Of a stretch of DNA of 64,000 nucleotides, positions 45,856 through 55,327 are shown in pieces. The position numbers and the translations under genes were made by a program. The notes beneath the pieces were generated by a model. The model worked only from the letters and a program-made list of their open reading frames with translations, was not told the DNA's origin and made no database searches. Location of the stretch: NCBI GenBank assembly GCA_033439685.1, contig JAUEDM010000009.1, positions 992,001 through 1,056,000 of the forward strand, given 5' to 3'. Source of the stretch: Apodospora peruviana. Taxonomy: Eukaryota > Ascomycota > Sordariomycetes > Sordariales > Lasiosphaeriaceae. Numbering within the stretch: position 1 is the first letter of the stretch; each line of letters opens with the position of its first letter.

Positions 45856-48800
45856 TCACGGCATCGGCTTCATATCCTTCAACAAACACGGCCCCTTATT
45901 CATATTATTCTCCCACTCAGCCGTCTCGTCCACACTAACATTAATCACCAAAAAGATGGACACATGCAACGCAATCCTCACCTGTGCATACACATAAATC
46001 GTATCCTCCTTCACCGCGTGCGTCTGATGAATCTCGTCCGCACACGGCCCACCAATCAACCCCAGCCTTGCCTCCAACATCAAATCCGCCGACGCGACAA
46101 CCAAGTTGACATGCACCTTCAGCACGCAAGTAGCCGCAACCCCATAGATCTCTTTCGACACAATAATACTCTGGCTCTGGGTATAGTACGCCGAGGCACC
46201 AAACGGACCAACCTTGATGTCGACGCCGATACCAGCACCTATAGTCATCTCGACGAGGTTGCCGTCCGTGCCGGCTTTGACTTTGAACCCGCCCACACCC
46301 AAGACGGTAGGGCCGAGCCCGGTGGGAATCTTGATGGTCACGTCGACCGACATGACGAAGTTGGCTGAGGTAGGAGTGGTACGCGCTTTCAGAGCGAAGT
46401 TGAGGACCTGCACGATTTCTTTGATGGCGGCCGCGCCTGGCCCCAGTTTCTTGAGGAAGTCGTCCAGGCCCATGGACGTGCTCACCTCAAGCGCCCATTC
46501 GTTCGTCATGGACACTTTCAATGGCGGCAAGACTTTCAGTTTGTTGAGGAAGTTGACGACTTTCTGGACTTGGCCCAGCAGTGGACCGAATATATTCTCC
46601 GGATTCTTGAACACGGGCAGGTTTGTTGCGGATGAAAGAATGTCGCCGGCAACGCGACTGAGCTCCCCCCCTGCGGCGCCTTTCGTGATCATGGCAATAT
46701 TTGAGAGAGACATGTCCTTCACACCCTTGATAGTACTAATCGCCAGATCCACTTCGGCAGGCACCTTGACACCGTCCGGCAACAGTCTGCCCGCCGTGCT
46801 GACCGCCGACGCGAACTCGCCGTTCTCTTTCAAGGTCCGCGTAACTTCGGTGAGAGCAAGCTTTGCACCCTCCTGCGCGAGCGTCTTGTACTCGTAATGC
46901 CCGCCCTCCAACACTTTTAGGACCGTACTGGCTCCCTCAAGCGGGATACATGTCTCCAGATCAGGAAAAATGCCACCGGTTGAGCTAGCCAGCGCGAAAC
47001 CGTCGGCCAGCAACGGAACCTTGCTCGTCAACCCTTCAACAACTTCACCAACCGCACCTGGAATTAACTCAGGCGACGGAAACATCAACCGGTGAGAATC
47101 GGCCGAATGGATCAAATTGTACGCCGATTTCTCGAGGAAAAGTGACGCGCCGTCCGCAACCCGGATTGCTTGTGACAGACTGTCTGCCACGGCGAGCCCC
47201 TTTCTGACCAAAGGCACGCCCCACGAGTCGACTGCGCCTTGGACGGTCTTGCCAAACTCCCCGGTTGGGAGTGATGTAGTGAACGCCCACTGCCCGCCGC
47301 TGGCTGGGACTATGGGAGTACCCCAGAGCTCCATTGGAAACTCCATGCTGTGCCCAGCGGCATCCGTGGCGCCGGTATTATCGCAGCTACCGACCAGCAC
47401 TCTTGAGACTCGCATCTTCTGCTCAGAATTGCCCAGCTTGACGACGCAGTCGACCGGTCCGCCTAGCTTCACGCCATTTTTGGTCTGGATGTCGTCAATA
47501 ACGGCAAGGTATTGCTCCGCCGTCAACGCTTTTGGCGCCTGCGCTCCAGCACTGCTGTCGCGAGTAACGATATACCCGACCTGTCCCTGCGCAGACACCA
47601 ACCCTCCTCCGGCCTCATTACCCTCGATCTCCATAAAACAGTCAAAGTTCACCAAATTATCGTTACCAGCTGTCATCAGCCTGATATTGGTAACCTGCTT
47701 CACGCCCCTAACCAAACCAAAATGGACTTTTAGTTTTTCGTGGCCAGCTTGGGGTTCACCGAAATCGTAGGACCCGTCCGACGCGGCGACCCAGCCACTG
47801 TCCTGGCCTACAATTCGGCCGTTGTTGAGACGTAGAATCGTGACGGTGCGGATCACGCGCACGCCGTAGGGGTACATGATGCTGCTCATTTGAACGATTT
47901 CTCGAGACGTGCGGCCTACTATCACGTCAAGAGAAACTTTGGATATTCCTGTTGTCGGAATGGGCTGAGGGAGGGCCCACTCTGAAAACATGGACAGACC
48001 ATAGCCAGAAATGTCGAAGCCAGACACAGGAACTTTGGAGGTAAAGTCCGCGTTGAATTGGTCCGTTATTACCGGGACGAACGGGCTCAGGTCTTGGTAG
48101 GGGAGGAGAGCGGTTCCTTGAAAGCTGGCGGACTGGTCTGACGAAAGAGAGCGGAAACTGATTTGCGGCGCGCCAGTCATTGTTATCTTTTCAGAAGTGC
48201 CTGGGGTAAAAGATAGGGGTTCCTTGTCAAAGGCTGGCTGGACGAGCTTGACCCTTTTTCTTGGACTCTCTGCTGGCGCGGTAGCTTGGGCGAGCATGCC
48301 GAACGGCAGCTGGAAGTGGACTGTAACCGGCGCTGGTTGGACGAGAGAGAAAGGGGCCGGGTTATATGCAGCCACCGTCTTGGCGAGCAAGTCGCGCGGC
48401 GTGATGGGGACGAGATCAACCGACGCGGTGGCCATCTTGGTGCCGAAGCTGGTTGTCTGGTTCCGCAAGCTGATGGCTTGCTCGGGAGGAGGCACGTCCA
48501 CGTAGAGCGCCTCCCAGTGGACGGTCGGCAGGCAAAACATTTTGAGGTTGGCCGCACCGGTGGAGGCGATCATCCCATTCTCGTCTGTGACTGAGATGGA
48601 TACCTCGAATGGTGAGAACGAGATGCCCAGCTGTGAGACGTTAGTGGATACGTCCAGCAAAGCTGGGTCGTTGCGCAGGAACGGCTGGAGTGAGTTGTAT
48701 TGATCGGACCATGGAGCAATGTCGTGGTGGTCAAGGTCGTTCTCGAGCTTGCTCGCGGGCAGTTTGAACTTTTCCGCCGTGCCGTTGTCTGGCCGGGTAT

Positions 48801-50634
48801 CGAACTCGGAGCTGTCCAGCGCGCGGACGTCGCCGAAAGGACGGTTGGCGAGCTGCACGGCGGCCTTGACGTCGCTTCTCCCGTCGAAGCGAAGCTGGAT
48901 CATCATGACCGAGGTCACTTCCGGCGCGGCAAAGTAAAAGTTGGTGGCGTAGGGGTCCGGAAGGGTCGGGATGGCGTTGACCAGCCCGGCGGGCAGGTTC
49001 ACGGACCCGGTGACGATGCTGCGGTCGCCCCATGAGTACTCGCCGTAGGCAAAGAGGCCGCGCATGTACGAGACCGAGAGGAGCATGTTCTCCATCAGGT
49101 AGGATGCGTGGTCTTTGTTGTCGAACTCGTTCTCGGTGCGTCGGCCCTCTATGCTGACACGTGGGAGGAACCCGGGTTTCTGGCGTGTGAACAAGACCGC
49201 CGCGGCGCCGGTAAAGGAGGTCCGGGTGCCGCTGATGGAGATGGGCGCGCTCAGGGAAGCGGATATTGCGGTGCTGTAGGTCCATGATTCTTGTCCGTTG
49301 GCTGCAACGATGTACTGGAATGGGAAGCCCCGTTTCAAGGGGATGACGTTGAGAGACATGCTTTTTAGTGTCAGGGTGCTTCGTTTGATCTTCTGCCCAG
49401 AGGAGCTGCGCGCTTGAGGGTTGCCGTGCATCCAGATGTCGAGACTCCGGGTAGCGCTCGTCCAGGCTGTCAGACCGAATATCGATGCGGCCGTCTCGTC
49501 GACGGCAACCTCGACATCGCCATATGTCCACGTGTCACGGTCATCGAGGAAACGCGATCGCAGACCGGGAGACACGCGAAAAATAACTGCGCCGTTGCCG
49601 GCCACGGGGGCGAACAACGGTTTGGTGGGGAAGGGCACCACGGGAAGCGCCCAATACGCCTTGGTGATCTGCGCCTTTCCCGAGAAGTGAACCAGATCGG
49701 CATCGGTCTCCGTCAGATTCAGCTCCGTCGTGTCGGTCGTCAGGGGGAAAAGCAAGCGCTGAAGGGCCGTGTCGTACTCGGCTGCTCCGCCGGTGTACTG
49801 CAGATTCACGGCGGTATTGTTTCCGAACATGGTCGCCGTGAAATTCATAGCAGTAGTTGACAGAGTTGCTTTTTGAGGAAGCTGAGCCTCGCTGACCGAG
49901 ATGGTCATTGTCGACGGGACAGACCTCGCGAATCTGGTCGCGAGCGGTCCGTCCCAGGCAGCAGCAGGTTGTTCTAGCTCAACCGTGACCCCGGAAAAGG
50001 GCGCCGGCGGGCTCACCGCCGTTCCGCTCTTCGCCCTCAGTCCTACGTAGCCAGCAGGGGCCGACGGGTCAAAGAGGGACGCGGGCACCCACACCGTGCA
50101 GGGACCGAATGAAGAGAGATAGGGGTTAGGTGGCATCGGTGTTAGGGTGGTGTTCATGTACAGCCCGTCCCTGAGAAGCGTGAATGGAGTCTGCTTCCAG
50201 ACGACGAGCTCCAGGCGCCGGCCGAGGACGTCCACCAGCGGGCCGAACGTCGAGTCGGGCACCAGTTTGACCATGTTCCCACCGCGCACAAAGAGCTGGC
50301 TTGATTCGTGCACGCCGAACGGTCGGAGGCGCACCGTCTGGGCCACGATCAGAGACTGATCTGCCGGACGAAAGCTGTCCGTGATCTGCATATCGTTGTC
50401 TGTCAGGACGAGGCCCTCTCCACGTTCCACCTGTGGTGAAGGGTCGCTCGGTCCGGCAGGAGCATTTGATGGAGGATCAACCGTCTCTGGCGCCTGGCCG
50501 GATAAGACAGCGTGGGTAATGGCCTGCTTGACTTTCTGGGTCTCATCTTGTGACGTTGTGGAGTTGAGACCTTTCATGAGCCGGGCAAGTTGCCGCCGAA
50601 CGCGCTGCCAGTCGGCATCAGGGATGGGTGCCAT
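45856..50634 (-). CDS. Giant single-exon protein of unknown function, 1592 residues
   Basis: One uninterrupted frame of 4.78 kb without an intron. The ATG at 50634 was chosen; an in-frame TTG lies two codons upstream. There is no signal peptide and no clear membrane helix. Residues about 1-70 are helical then Pro-rich. Residues about 80-1100 are beta-rich, with long alternating strands and segments such as PTLPDPYATNFYFAAPEV. Residues about 1180-1400 are helical and Ala/Leu/Lys-rich. The last 170 residues are Gly-rich amphipathic strands (IGAGIGVDIKVGPFGASAYY). Only about nine Cys are present in the whole protein. No nucleotide-binding, protease or nuclease motif was found. The style recalls large uncharacterised bacterial proteins, an impression that was not searched. 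It is head-to-head with the 1256-residue gene, suggesting a joint function. Confidence 0.85.
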   Translation of the reverse strand: MAPIPDADWQRVRRQLARLMKGLNSTTSQDETQKVKQAITHAVLSGQAPETVDPPSNAPAGPSDPSPQVERGEGLVLTDNDMQITDSFRPADQSLIVAQTVRLRPFGVHESSQLFVRGGNMVKLVPDSTFGPLVDVLGRRLELVVWKQTPFTLLRDGLYMNTTLTPMPPNPYLSSFGPCTVWVPASLFDPSAPAGYVGLRAKSGTAVSPPAPFSGVTVELEQPAAAWDGPLATRFARSVPSTMTISVSEAQLPQKATLSTTAMNFTATMFGNNTAVNLQYTGGAAEYDTALQRLLFPLTTDTTELNLTETDADLVHFSGKAQITKAYWALPVVPFPTKPLFAPVAGNGAVIFRVSPGLRSRFLDDRDTWTYGDVEVAVDETAASIFGLTAWTSATRSLDIWMHGNPQARSSSGQKIKRSTLTLKSMSLNVIPLKRGFPFQYIVAANGQESWTYSTAISASLSAPISISGTRTSFTGAAAVLFTRQKPGFLPRVSIEGRRTENEFDNKDHASYLMENMLLSVSYMRGLFAYGEYSWGDRSIVTGSVNLPAGLVNAIPTLPDPYATNFYFAAPEVTSVMMIQLRFDGRSDVKAAVQLANRPFGDVRALDSSEFDTRPDNGTAEKFKLPASKLENDLDHHDIAPWSDQYNSLQPFLRNDPALLDVSTNVSQLGISFSPFEVSISVTDENGMIASTGAANLKMFCLPTVHWEALYVDVPPPEQAISLRNQTTSFGTKMATASVDLVPITPRDLLAKTVAAYNPAPFSLVQPAPVTVHFQLPFGMLAQATAPAESPRKRVKLVQPAFDKEPLSFTPGTSEKITMTGAPQISFRSLSSDQSASFQGTALLPYQDLSPFVPVITDQFNADFTSKVPVSGFDISGYGLSMFSEWALPQPIPTTGISKVSLDVIVGRTSREIVQMSSIMYPYGVRVIRTVTILRLNNGRIVGQDSGWVAASDGSYDFGEPQAGHEKLKVHFGLVRGVKQVTNIRLMTAGNDNLVNFDCFMEIEGNEAGGGLVSAQGQVGYIVTRDSSAGAQAPKALTAEQYLAVIDDIQTKNGVKLGGPVDCVVKLGNSEQKMRVSRVLVGSCDNTGATDAAGHSMEFPMELWGTPIVPASGGQWAFTTSLPTGEFGKTVQGAVDSWGVPLVRKGLAVADSLSQAIRVADGASLFLEKSAYNLIHSADSHRLMFPSPELIPGAVGEVVEGLTSKVPLLADGFALASSTGGIFPDLETCIPLEGASTVLKVLEGGHYEYKTLAQEGAKLALTEVTRTLKENGEFASAVSTAGRLLPDGVKVPAEVDLAISTIKGVKDMSLSNIAMITKGAAGGELSRVAGDILSSATNLPVFKNPENIFGPLLGQVQKVVNFLNKLKVLPPLKVSMTNEWALEVSTSMGLDDFLKKLGPGAAAIKEIVQVLNFALKARTTPTSANFVMSVDVTIKIPTGLGPTVLGVGGFKVKAGTDGNLVEMTIGAGIGVDIKVGPFGASAYYTQSQSIIVSKEIYGVAATCVLKVHVNLVVASADLMLEARLGLIGGPCADEIHQTHAVKEDTIYVYAQVRIALHVSIFLVINVSVDETAEWENNMNKGPCLLKDMKPMP

Positions 50635-51192
50635 TGTCAACCGGGAGTATTCTGATGTGTAAGGAGATGAATTCTCGTGAGCATGAGGAGACTGGAGCCA
50701 GAAGCGTCAAGCTCATGAGATTAATGAAGTCACCATCGGGACGGGAACATCGAAAGGTTAGGGAACCAGTCGGCAGTCAAGCATATCAGACTTAGTCGGC
50801 TCAATGCAGAAGTCTAGATCGGTTTGACAAGCATCCCCGCTTCAGCCCTACGAAAGAAGCCCCCTGTTATCATCCCTGTCCAATGGTTCTCTGGTCTGGT
50901 CTCCGAATGCAAGGGTTCGGAATGCAGGTGGATTGGTTACAATACGTGGGTTTCGGAGCTGTGGCTTGCATGAGCTGAGCACTTAAGAGTCTCGGCGCGG
51001 AATGACATGCAATCAACGTCCGTCGTCGTGATAAGAGCAATGTGACTGAAAGACTTGGGGGAGTTGAGGGGGAAATGCCATGTTCTCACCTCCTCCCGGA
51101 CTATCGTTGTCCATGTTCCCACTCTCCCCTGACAACAAACTGCCTCCTCTCATCACCGGAACTGCCAAAGACGCCAAGCCTAACACACCAAC
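50635..51192. promoter_or_regulatory. Shared divergent promoter region of the giant gene pair
   Basis: The two start codons face away from each other across 558 bp. Both promoters must lie here, so co-regulation is likely. No specific operator or TATA element is claimed. Confidence 0.6.
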
Positions 51193-54100
51193 ATGGCACC
51201 AACTGACCGCCTCGCCGTCCTCCCCTTCCTCCAGACATGGACAGGCTCACAACTCCAGCTCCGCGTTCTGCTGATCCCGCGAGACAAATTCATCGAGCCG
51301 TTTGTCCGCTCCAACCCCCAGTCGCCAGACTTCTTCCCCGCGGCCGAGCTCGTCTTCGATGTCCTGATCGAACCGGGACTGGACTCGGTCCCTGTCCTCG
51401 GTCGCGGCACCAAGCTCCAGACGGAGACATTCGCACCTCTCGCCACAGCCAAGGACATCTTTTCCGAGCTCCTGGCCCAGGAAAGCCCCATCGCATCACC
51501 GCCCGCTCGTGGTGGAGTAGATGGCGGCCTCCGCGTCTTCAAACACCTGCCTTCCTCGTACCGCACCACGATCGGGTATAGCCCCGGCTCAGGTGCGAAC
51601 GATGTCCTCTTCACGACCGGTAACCAGTACTCGTGTGCCCTGAAGCAGATGGCTCGGCCGGTCACGTACGAAAAGCTGCCGGAAATTACCAAGAAATCCT
51701 GGGGCCAGATGATCTCGGGCCTCATGCGCAACCACAAATTCGCTGAGCTCGCGGGGCTCGTACGGATGGTCACCGTCGATATCAGTGCTGCGCAGCTGGA
51801 CCTGATCCGCAACGGCGCTTTTATTTACCTGCTCCCGCCAGCCGAAAGTCCCACCGCCAGCGGCGGATGCGAGCTCTACTCGGCGCGCATCCCGGCGCTC
51901 AGCAGTGACCCTTCGTCCTCATTGCCGAGGGAACTGTTCACCCCGGTGCTGTTCCCCATCGTTCCGGCGCTACCCGGGTCCGAGTATGACGACATCTTTG
52001 TTGAGGCGGAGGATTACAGTGACGGGTGGGCCAAGGTGGTGCACTGTCGTCAGCCTCAGCGGGCGGCGGTGGTCAAGGAGGAGGTCGAAGAGAACAATCC
52101 AGCAGAATGGGCCGAGGTCGCCGGCTCGCGGCCGATCAAGGAGATCGGGATCCAGATTGGTTGGGATGATCAGCAGGTGACCGTCTGGATGGATCGACAG
52201 ATGGATTCAAATAACGACTACTTGCAGACGGGACTTGGGATTCGTGGCTACTGCGTCGATGCGCGGCTTGCTGGCGAGGGCGACGACAAGTGGCGGTCGC
52301 TGGTGAGAGCGAAAGGGTCTTATGGCGTTGGAAGGTTCCGACGGGACGACTTCGACGGCGATTCGGCCGTCGAGGTGTACCCTGCGGCATCTATCAACAA
52401 GGGCCAGCCAGCCAAATTCTGGATGCCCATGTATTTCACCACCTGGACGGGTCCGGCGCTGGTTGGTCTCGACAATGACCGCATGATTGTGTCGGGACGC
52501 AGCGAGACGGCCGATGCAGGTTTGCCCAGGTTGGAGGGCGTCACGCCTCCTAATCTGGCGCTGTTTTACGGCAGAGACTACGAGTTCCGCGTGCGTCTGA
52601 TGGATCAGACCGGCTGGGGACCGCCGTTGACATCCCATCCTACCAATCCAGCAGTGCATCCCGTCTTCAACATCGCCTTCAGGAGATGGATTCGACCGTT
52701 GCCACCGACATTAAAGACCGAGACACCTCCTCCGGGCGAAGACCAGGATGATCGAGCACCGGCTGTTCTCAGCTTTACAAGGCCAGGCCTACAGATGCCT
52801 GCCGTCCAGTGCACGAATTTCTATCCCAACGCCTCGCAGCAGCTCGTCGACATGATACAAAACGACGACAGCCCCGACCGCGCCGAGCCATCTCTGCCAG
52901 ACCCAGACGTTAACAGAGTCGAGATCACGGTGCAGATCGAGACGCTGACACAGGATACCCTCGTGGTCGAGGGCACGTTCCGCAACCTGTACACCACCAC
53001 CCGGACCTTCTCGTCGTCGGACATGAACGCAGCCGTCGACCTGACGTTTGACTGGGTCGACTGTCGCGACGTCGACCACCCGCCGCCGCCGGACCCGACC
53101 CAGCCGAACGACACAGACCCGTGGCGGAGTGGTAAACTGACTGGTCCGCTCCGTCTGCCCACATCCCGCACCGTGCGCATCTGCGTGCGCTCGCTCTGCA
53201 AAGAGGACACCGCCTTAGCCTATTTCGGGGCCGACGACGTCCGGCGTAGTCCCGACGTGAAGCTCACGCTGCGGAAGAATTCCGCCGCCGAAACATCATT
53301 ATTCGCCAACACCAGCGTCAACGAGCGCTTCAACGCCTACTTTCTGCAGCCTGTACCCCCTCCTCAGCCCCTTCAACCATTCCAGACATCAACACCGCCG
53401 CCGCCTCCATCAAATGCATCCCGACTAGCAACAGAAATCGGCCTCCGCAACGACGGCAACATCTTACGGTCAGCCCCCGGCAGGCGCGTGGTCTTTGGCT
53501 GCTCAGCGGGTCTACGACACGCCATCGGCCCCGACGGCGCCAGCCTCAACCTGACAGGCACCGTCGCCCAGCTTTGGGTGGTGGTGATCAAGCTCACCCT
53601 GGACAGGGACTGGACCTGGGACGGTCTGGTGTACAACAGCATGGTCGTCAGCCGCACTCTTCCCAACCCTACCACTCCTGCGGCAGAAGTAATCCGCTTC
53701 AGCCCAACGCACAACGTGAACCGCGACGCCCTGACAGGAACGCCGGACATAATCCGCGCGGGCACCGATTTAGTGATGGTCGACGCCTTTGATCCCTTAC
53801 AGATTCGCAGTGCCTCTGGTTTTCCCGAAGAGATACACGCGCGCTATACCGTCACTTGGGGCATCATCAAGCACGGCTCGAACACCGCGACGCCCACTGA
53901 CCCTCCCTTGATTTTTGAAATCAGATTACCGGTGACCACTCCCCCACCGCAACAGCCAAAAATCGTGTCAGCTGGAATCGCGTTGTCGCCGTATCAGCCG
54001 CTGGGTAGATACTCCAGCACTGCGCCCCGTAGCAGAATGCTCTGGATAGAATTGGCCGAGCCGCCGCGCGATCCAGGCGACAGGTACTTTGCGCGTGTGC

Positions 54101-54963
54101 TCGCCCACGCGCCGGACCCGCTCCTCCAACTTGACTCGGAGTTTTTGTCATCCTCCGCCGCCGGGCCAACCAAACCGGAACCGAGCCTCCCGTTGGATCC
54201 GGAACCGATCCGCCGAATCACGGCTGCTAGTTCCGATGATCGCGCCGGGTTGGATGCCATGCAGCCGCTCATACCCAGCAAGACAACCGAGGGCGAGGGA
54301 GAGGAGAGTAAGACCGTGTGCTGGGCACTGCCTTTGCCTCCGGGCGTGAGCGAGGATTCTGGCGATCTGTTTGGGCTCTGGACGTACGAGATTCGCGTGG
54401 GGCATTATACTTCTACTTCTAGGACTGATGATGGGAAAGAAGGGAGGTGGTGCACCGCACAGTCGCGGTTCGGACCACCGCTACGCGTGTGCGGCGTGCA
54501 GCACCCGGCTCCGCCTCTTCCCTGCGCGGCATATCGGCCTGACTCTGAGAAAATGGCGGTGGAAGCGACCGCGCCGGTGGCGAGCATCGGGTATAAACAT
54601 TACCAGCCGACGTCGCTTTGGTTTCTGCTGTATGCGCAAGCGGAACTGTTGGACGGGAGCGGAGAGAGAAGAAATGTGTTGTTGATGAGGAGACATGCTG
54701 CTGTATATAGGGGGGTGAGTGGCCGGAATGAGATGACTGCTGGTGCGTTCGGAGTAGCACAATTCGAGAGCGAGGATTTGATTCAAGCATTGGGAAGGCT
54801 CGGGTTTACTGTGGCGGTAGGGCAGGCGCCGCTTAGTGTGCTCGCTGTTGAGGTGCTGCAGCCGCCTGGGGAGGCCGAGTTTACGGATCCGCTTGGGTAT
54901 GGGTTGGGGAGCGTGAGGATATTGAGGAGTTCGGCGCTTGTGGAGGTTAAATCGCGTTGTTAG
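51193..54963 (+). CDS. Giant single-exon protein of unknown function, 1256 residues
   Basis: One uninterrupted frame of 3.77 kb without an intron, starting at ATG 51193. There is no signal peptide or membrane helix. The protein is beta-rich throughout. The N-terminal block has RLAVLPFLQTWTGSQLQLRV, FKHLPSSYRTTIGY and YDDIFVEAEDYSDGWAKVVH. A central part has EIGIQIGWDDQQVTVWMDRQ and FYGRDYEFRVRLMDQTGWG, possibly a fibronectin-like sandwich. A Pro-rich hinge (about residues 718-745) leads to a C-terminal part ending LGYGLGSVRILRSSALVEV. No enzyme motif was recognised. Like its divergent neighbour, it recalls uncharacterised large bacterial proteins, not checked. The two products may work together, for example as parts of one assembly, which is inference only. 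Confidence 0.85.
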   Translation: MAPTDRLAVLPFLQTWTGSQLQLRVLLIPRDKFIEPFVRSNPQSPDFFPAAELVFDVLIEPGLDSVPVLGRGTKLQTETFAPLATAKDIFSELLAQESPIASPPARGGVDGGLRVFKHLPSSYRTTIGYSPGSGANDVLFTTGNQYSCALKQMARPVTYEKLPEITKKSWGQMISGLMRNHKFAELAGLVRMVTVDISAAQLDLIRNGAFIYLLPPAESPTASGGCELYSARIPALSSDPSSSLPRELFTPVLFPIVPALPGSEYDDIFVEAEDYSDGWAKVVHCRQPQRAAVVKEEVEENNPAEWAEVAGSRPIKEIGIQIGWDDQQVTVWMDRQMDSNNDYLQTGLGIRGYCVDARLAGEGDDKWRSLVRAKGSYGVGRFRRDDFDGDSAVEVYPAASINKGQPAKFWMPMYFTTWTGPALVGLDNDRMIVSGRSETADAGLPRLEGVTPPNLALFYGRDYEFRVRLMDQTGWGPPLTSHPTNPAVHPVFNIAFRRWIRPLPPTLKTETPPPGEDQDDRAPAVLSFTRPGLQMPAVQCTNFYPNASQQLVDMIQNDDSPDRAEPSLPDPDVNRVEITVQIETLTQDTLVVEGTFRNLYTTTRTFSSSDMNAAVDLTFDWVDCRDVDHPPPPDPTQPNDTDPWRSGKLTGPLRLPTSRTVRICVRSLCKEDTALAYFGADDVRRSPDVKLTLRKNSAAETSLFANTSVNERFNAYFLQPVPPPQPLQPFQTSTPPPPPSNASRLATEIGLRNDGNILRSAPGRRVVFGCSAGLRHAIGPDGASLNLTGTVAQLWVVVIKLTLDRDWTWDGLVYNSMVVSRTLPNPTTPAAEVIRFSPTHNVNRDALTGTPDIIRAGTDLVMVDAFDPLQIRSASGFPEEIHARYTVTWGIIKHGSNTATPTDPPLIFEIRLPVTTPPPQQPKIVSAGIALSPYQPLGRYSSTAPRSRMLWIELAEPPRDPGDRYFARVLAHAPDPLLQLDSEFLSSSAAGPTKPEPSLPLDPEPIRRITAASSDDRAGLDAMQPLIPSKTTEGEGEESKTVCWALPLPPGVSEDSGDLFGLWTYEIRVGHYTSTSRTDDGKEGRWCTAQSRFGPPLRVCGVQHPAPPLPCAAYRPDSEKMAVEATAPVASIGYKHYQPTSLWFLLYAQAELLDGSGERRNVLLMRRHAAVYRGVSGRNEMTAGAFGVAQFESEDLIQALGRLGFTVAVGQAPLSVLAVEVLQPPGEAEFTDPLGYGLGSVRILRSSALVEVKSRC

Positions 54964-55327
54964 AGTCCAGTCTGTGGGTATTACGAAGATAATTTTGGGT
55001 TGAAGCATGTATGGGAAATGAAAGGGGTAATTTAAGGGGTACTTGTTTGGGCCCAGCCGGTAACCTGGGGCAACGAGGATTACCCCCTTTTTATGCTTTG
55101 TGTCACGTAGTACCCCTAGGTATACAATGGAATCCGAACCTTCGGACTTGGTGCCCCCAACAAAGGCCTGCCTGGGAAAGATGAGGGGTTGTTCTAGGCA
55201 CCAACAAAGTGACCTGAGGAAACCTTGGCGTACTCTGTTTCGACGTCATCTCCCAAAAAACTTACCATCAGTCCATTATCTGGTACCAACATCATCAATA
55301 ATAAAGAACAACAATAAACAACCAACA
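54964..55327. other. Intergenic, 0.36 kb
   Basis: Spacer between the 1256-codon gene and the secreted LRR-like gene, on the same strand. The frame of the LRR-like gene stays open to 55100, but that upstream part has no protein character and is taken as a 5' leader. Confidence 0.45.
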
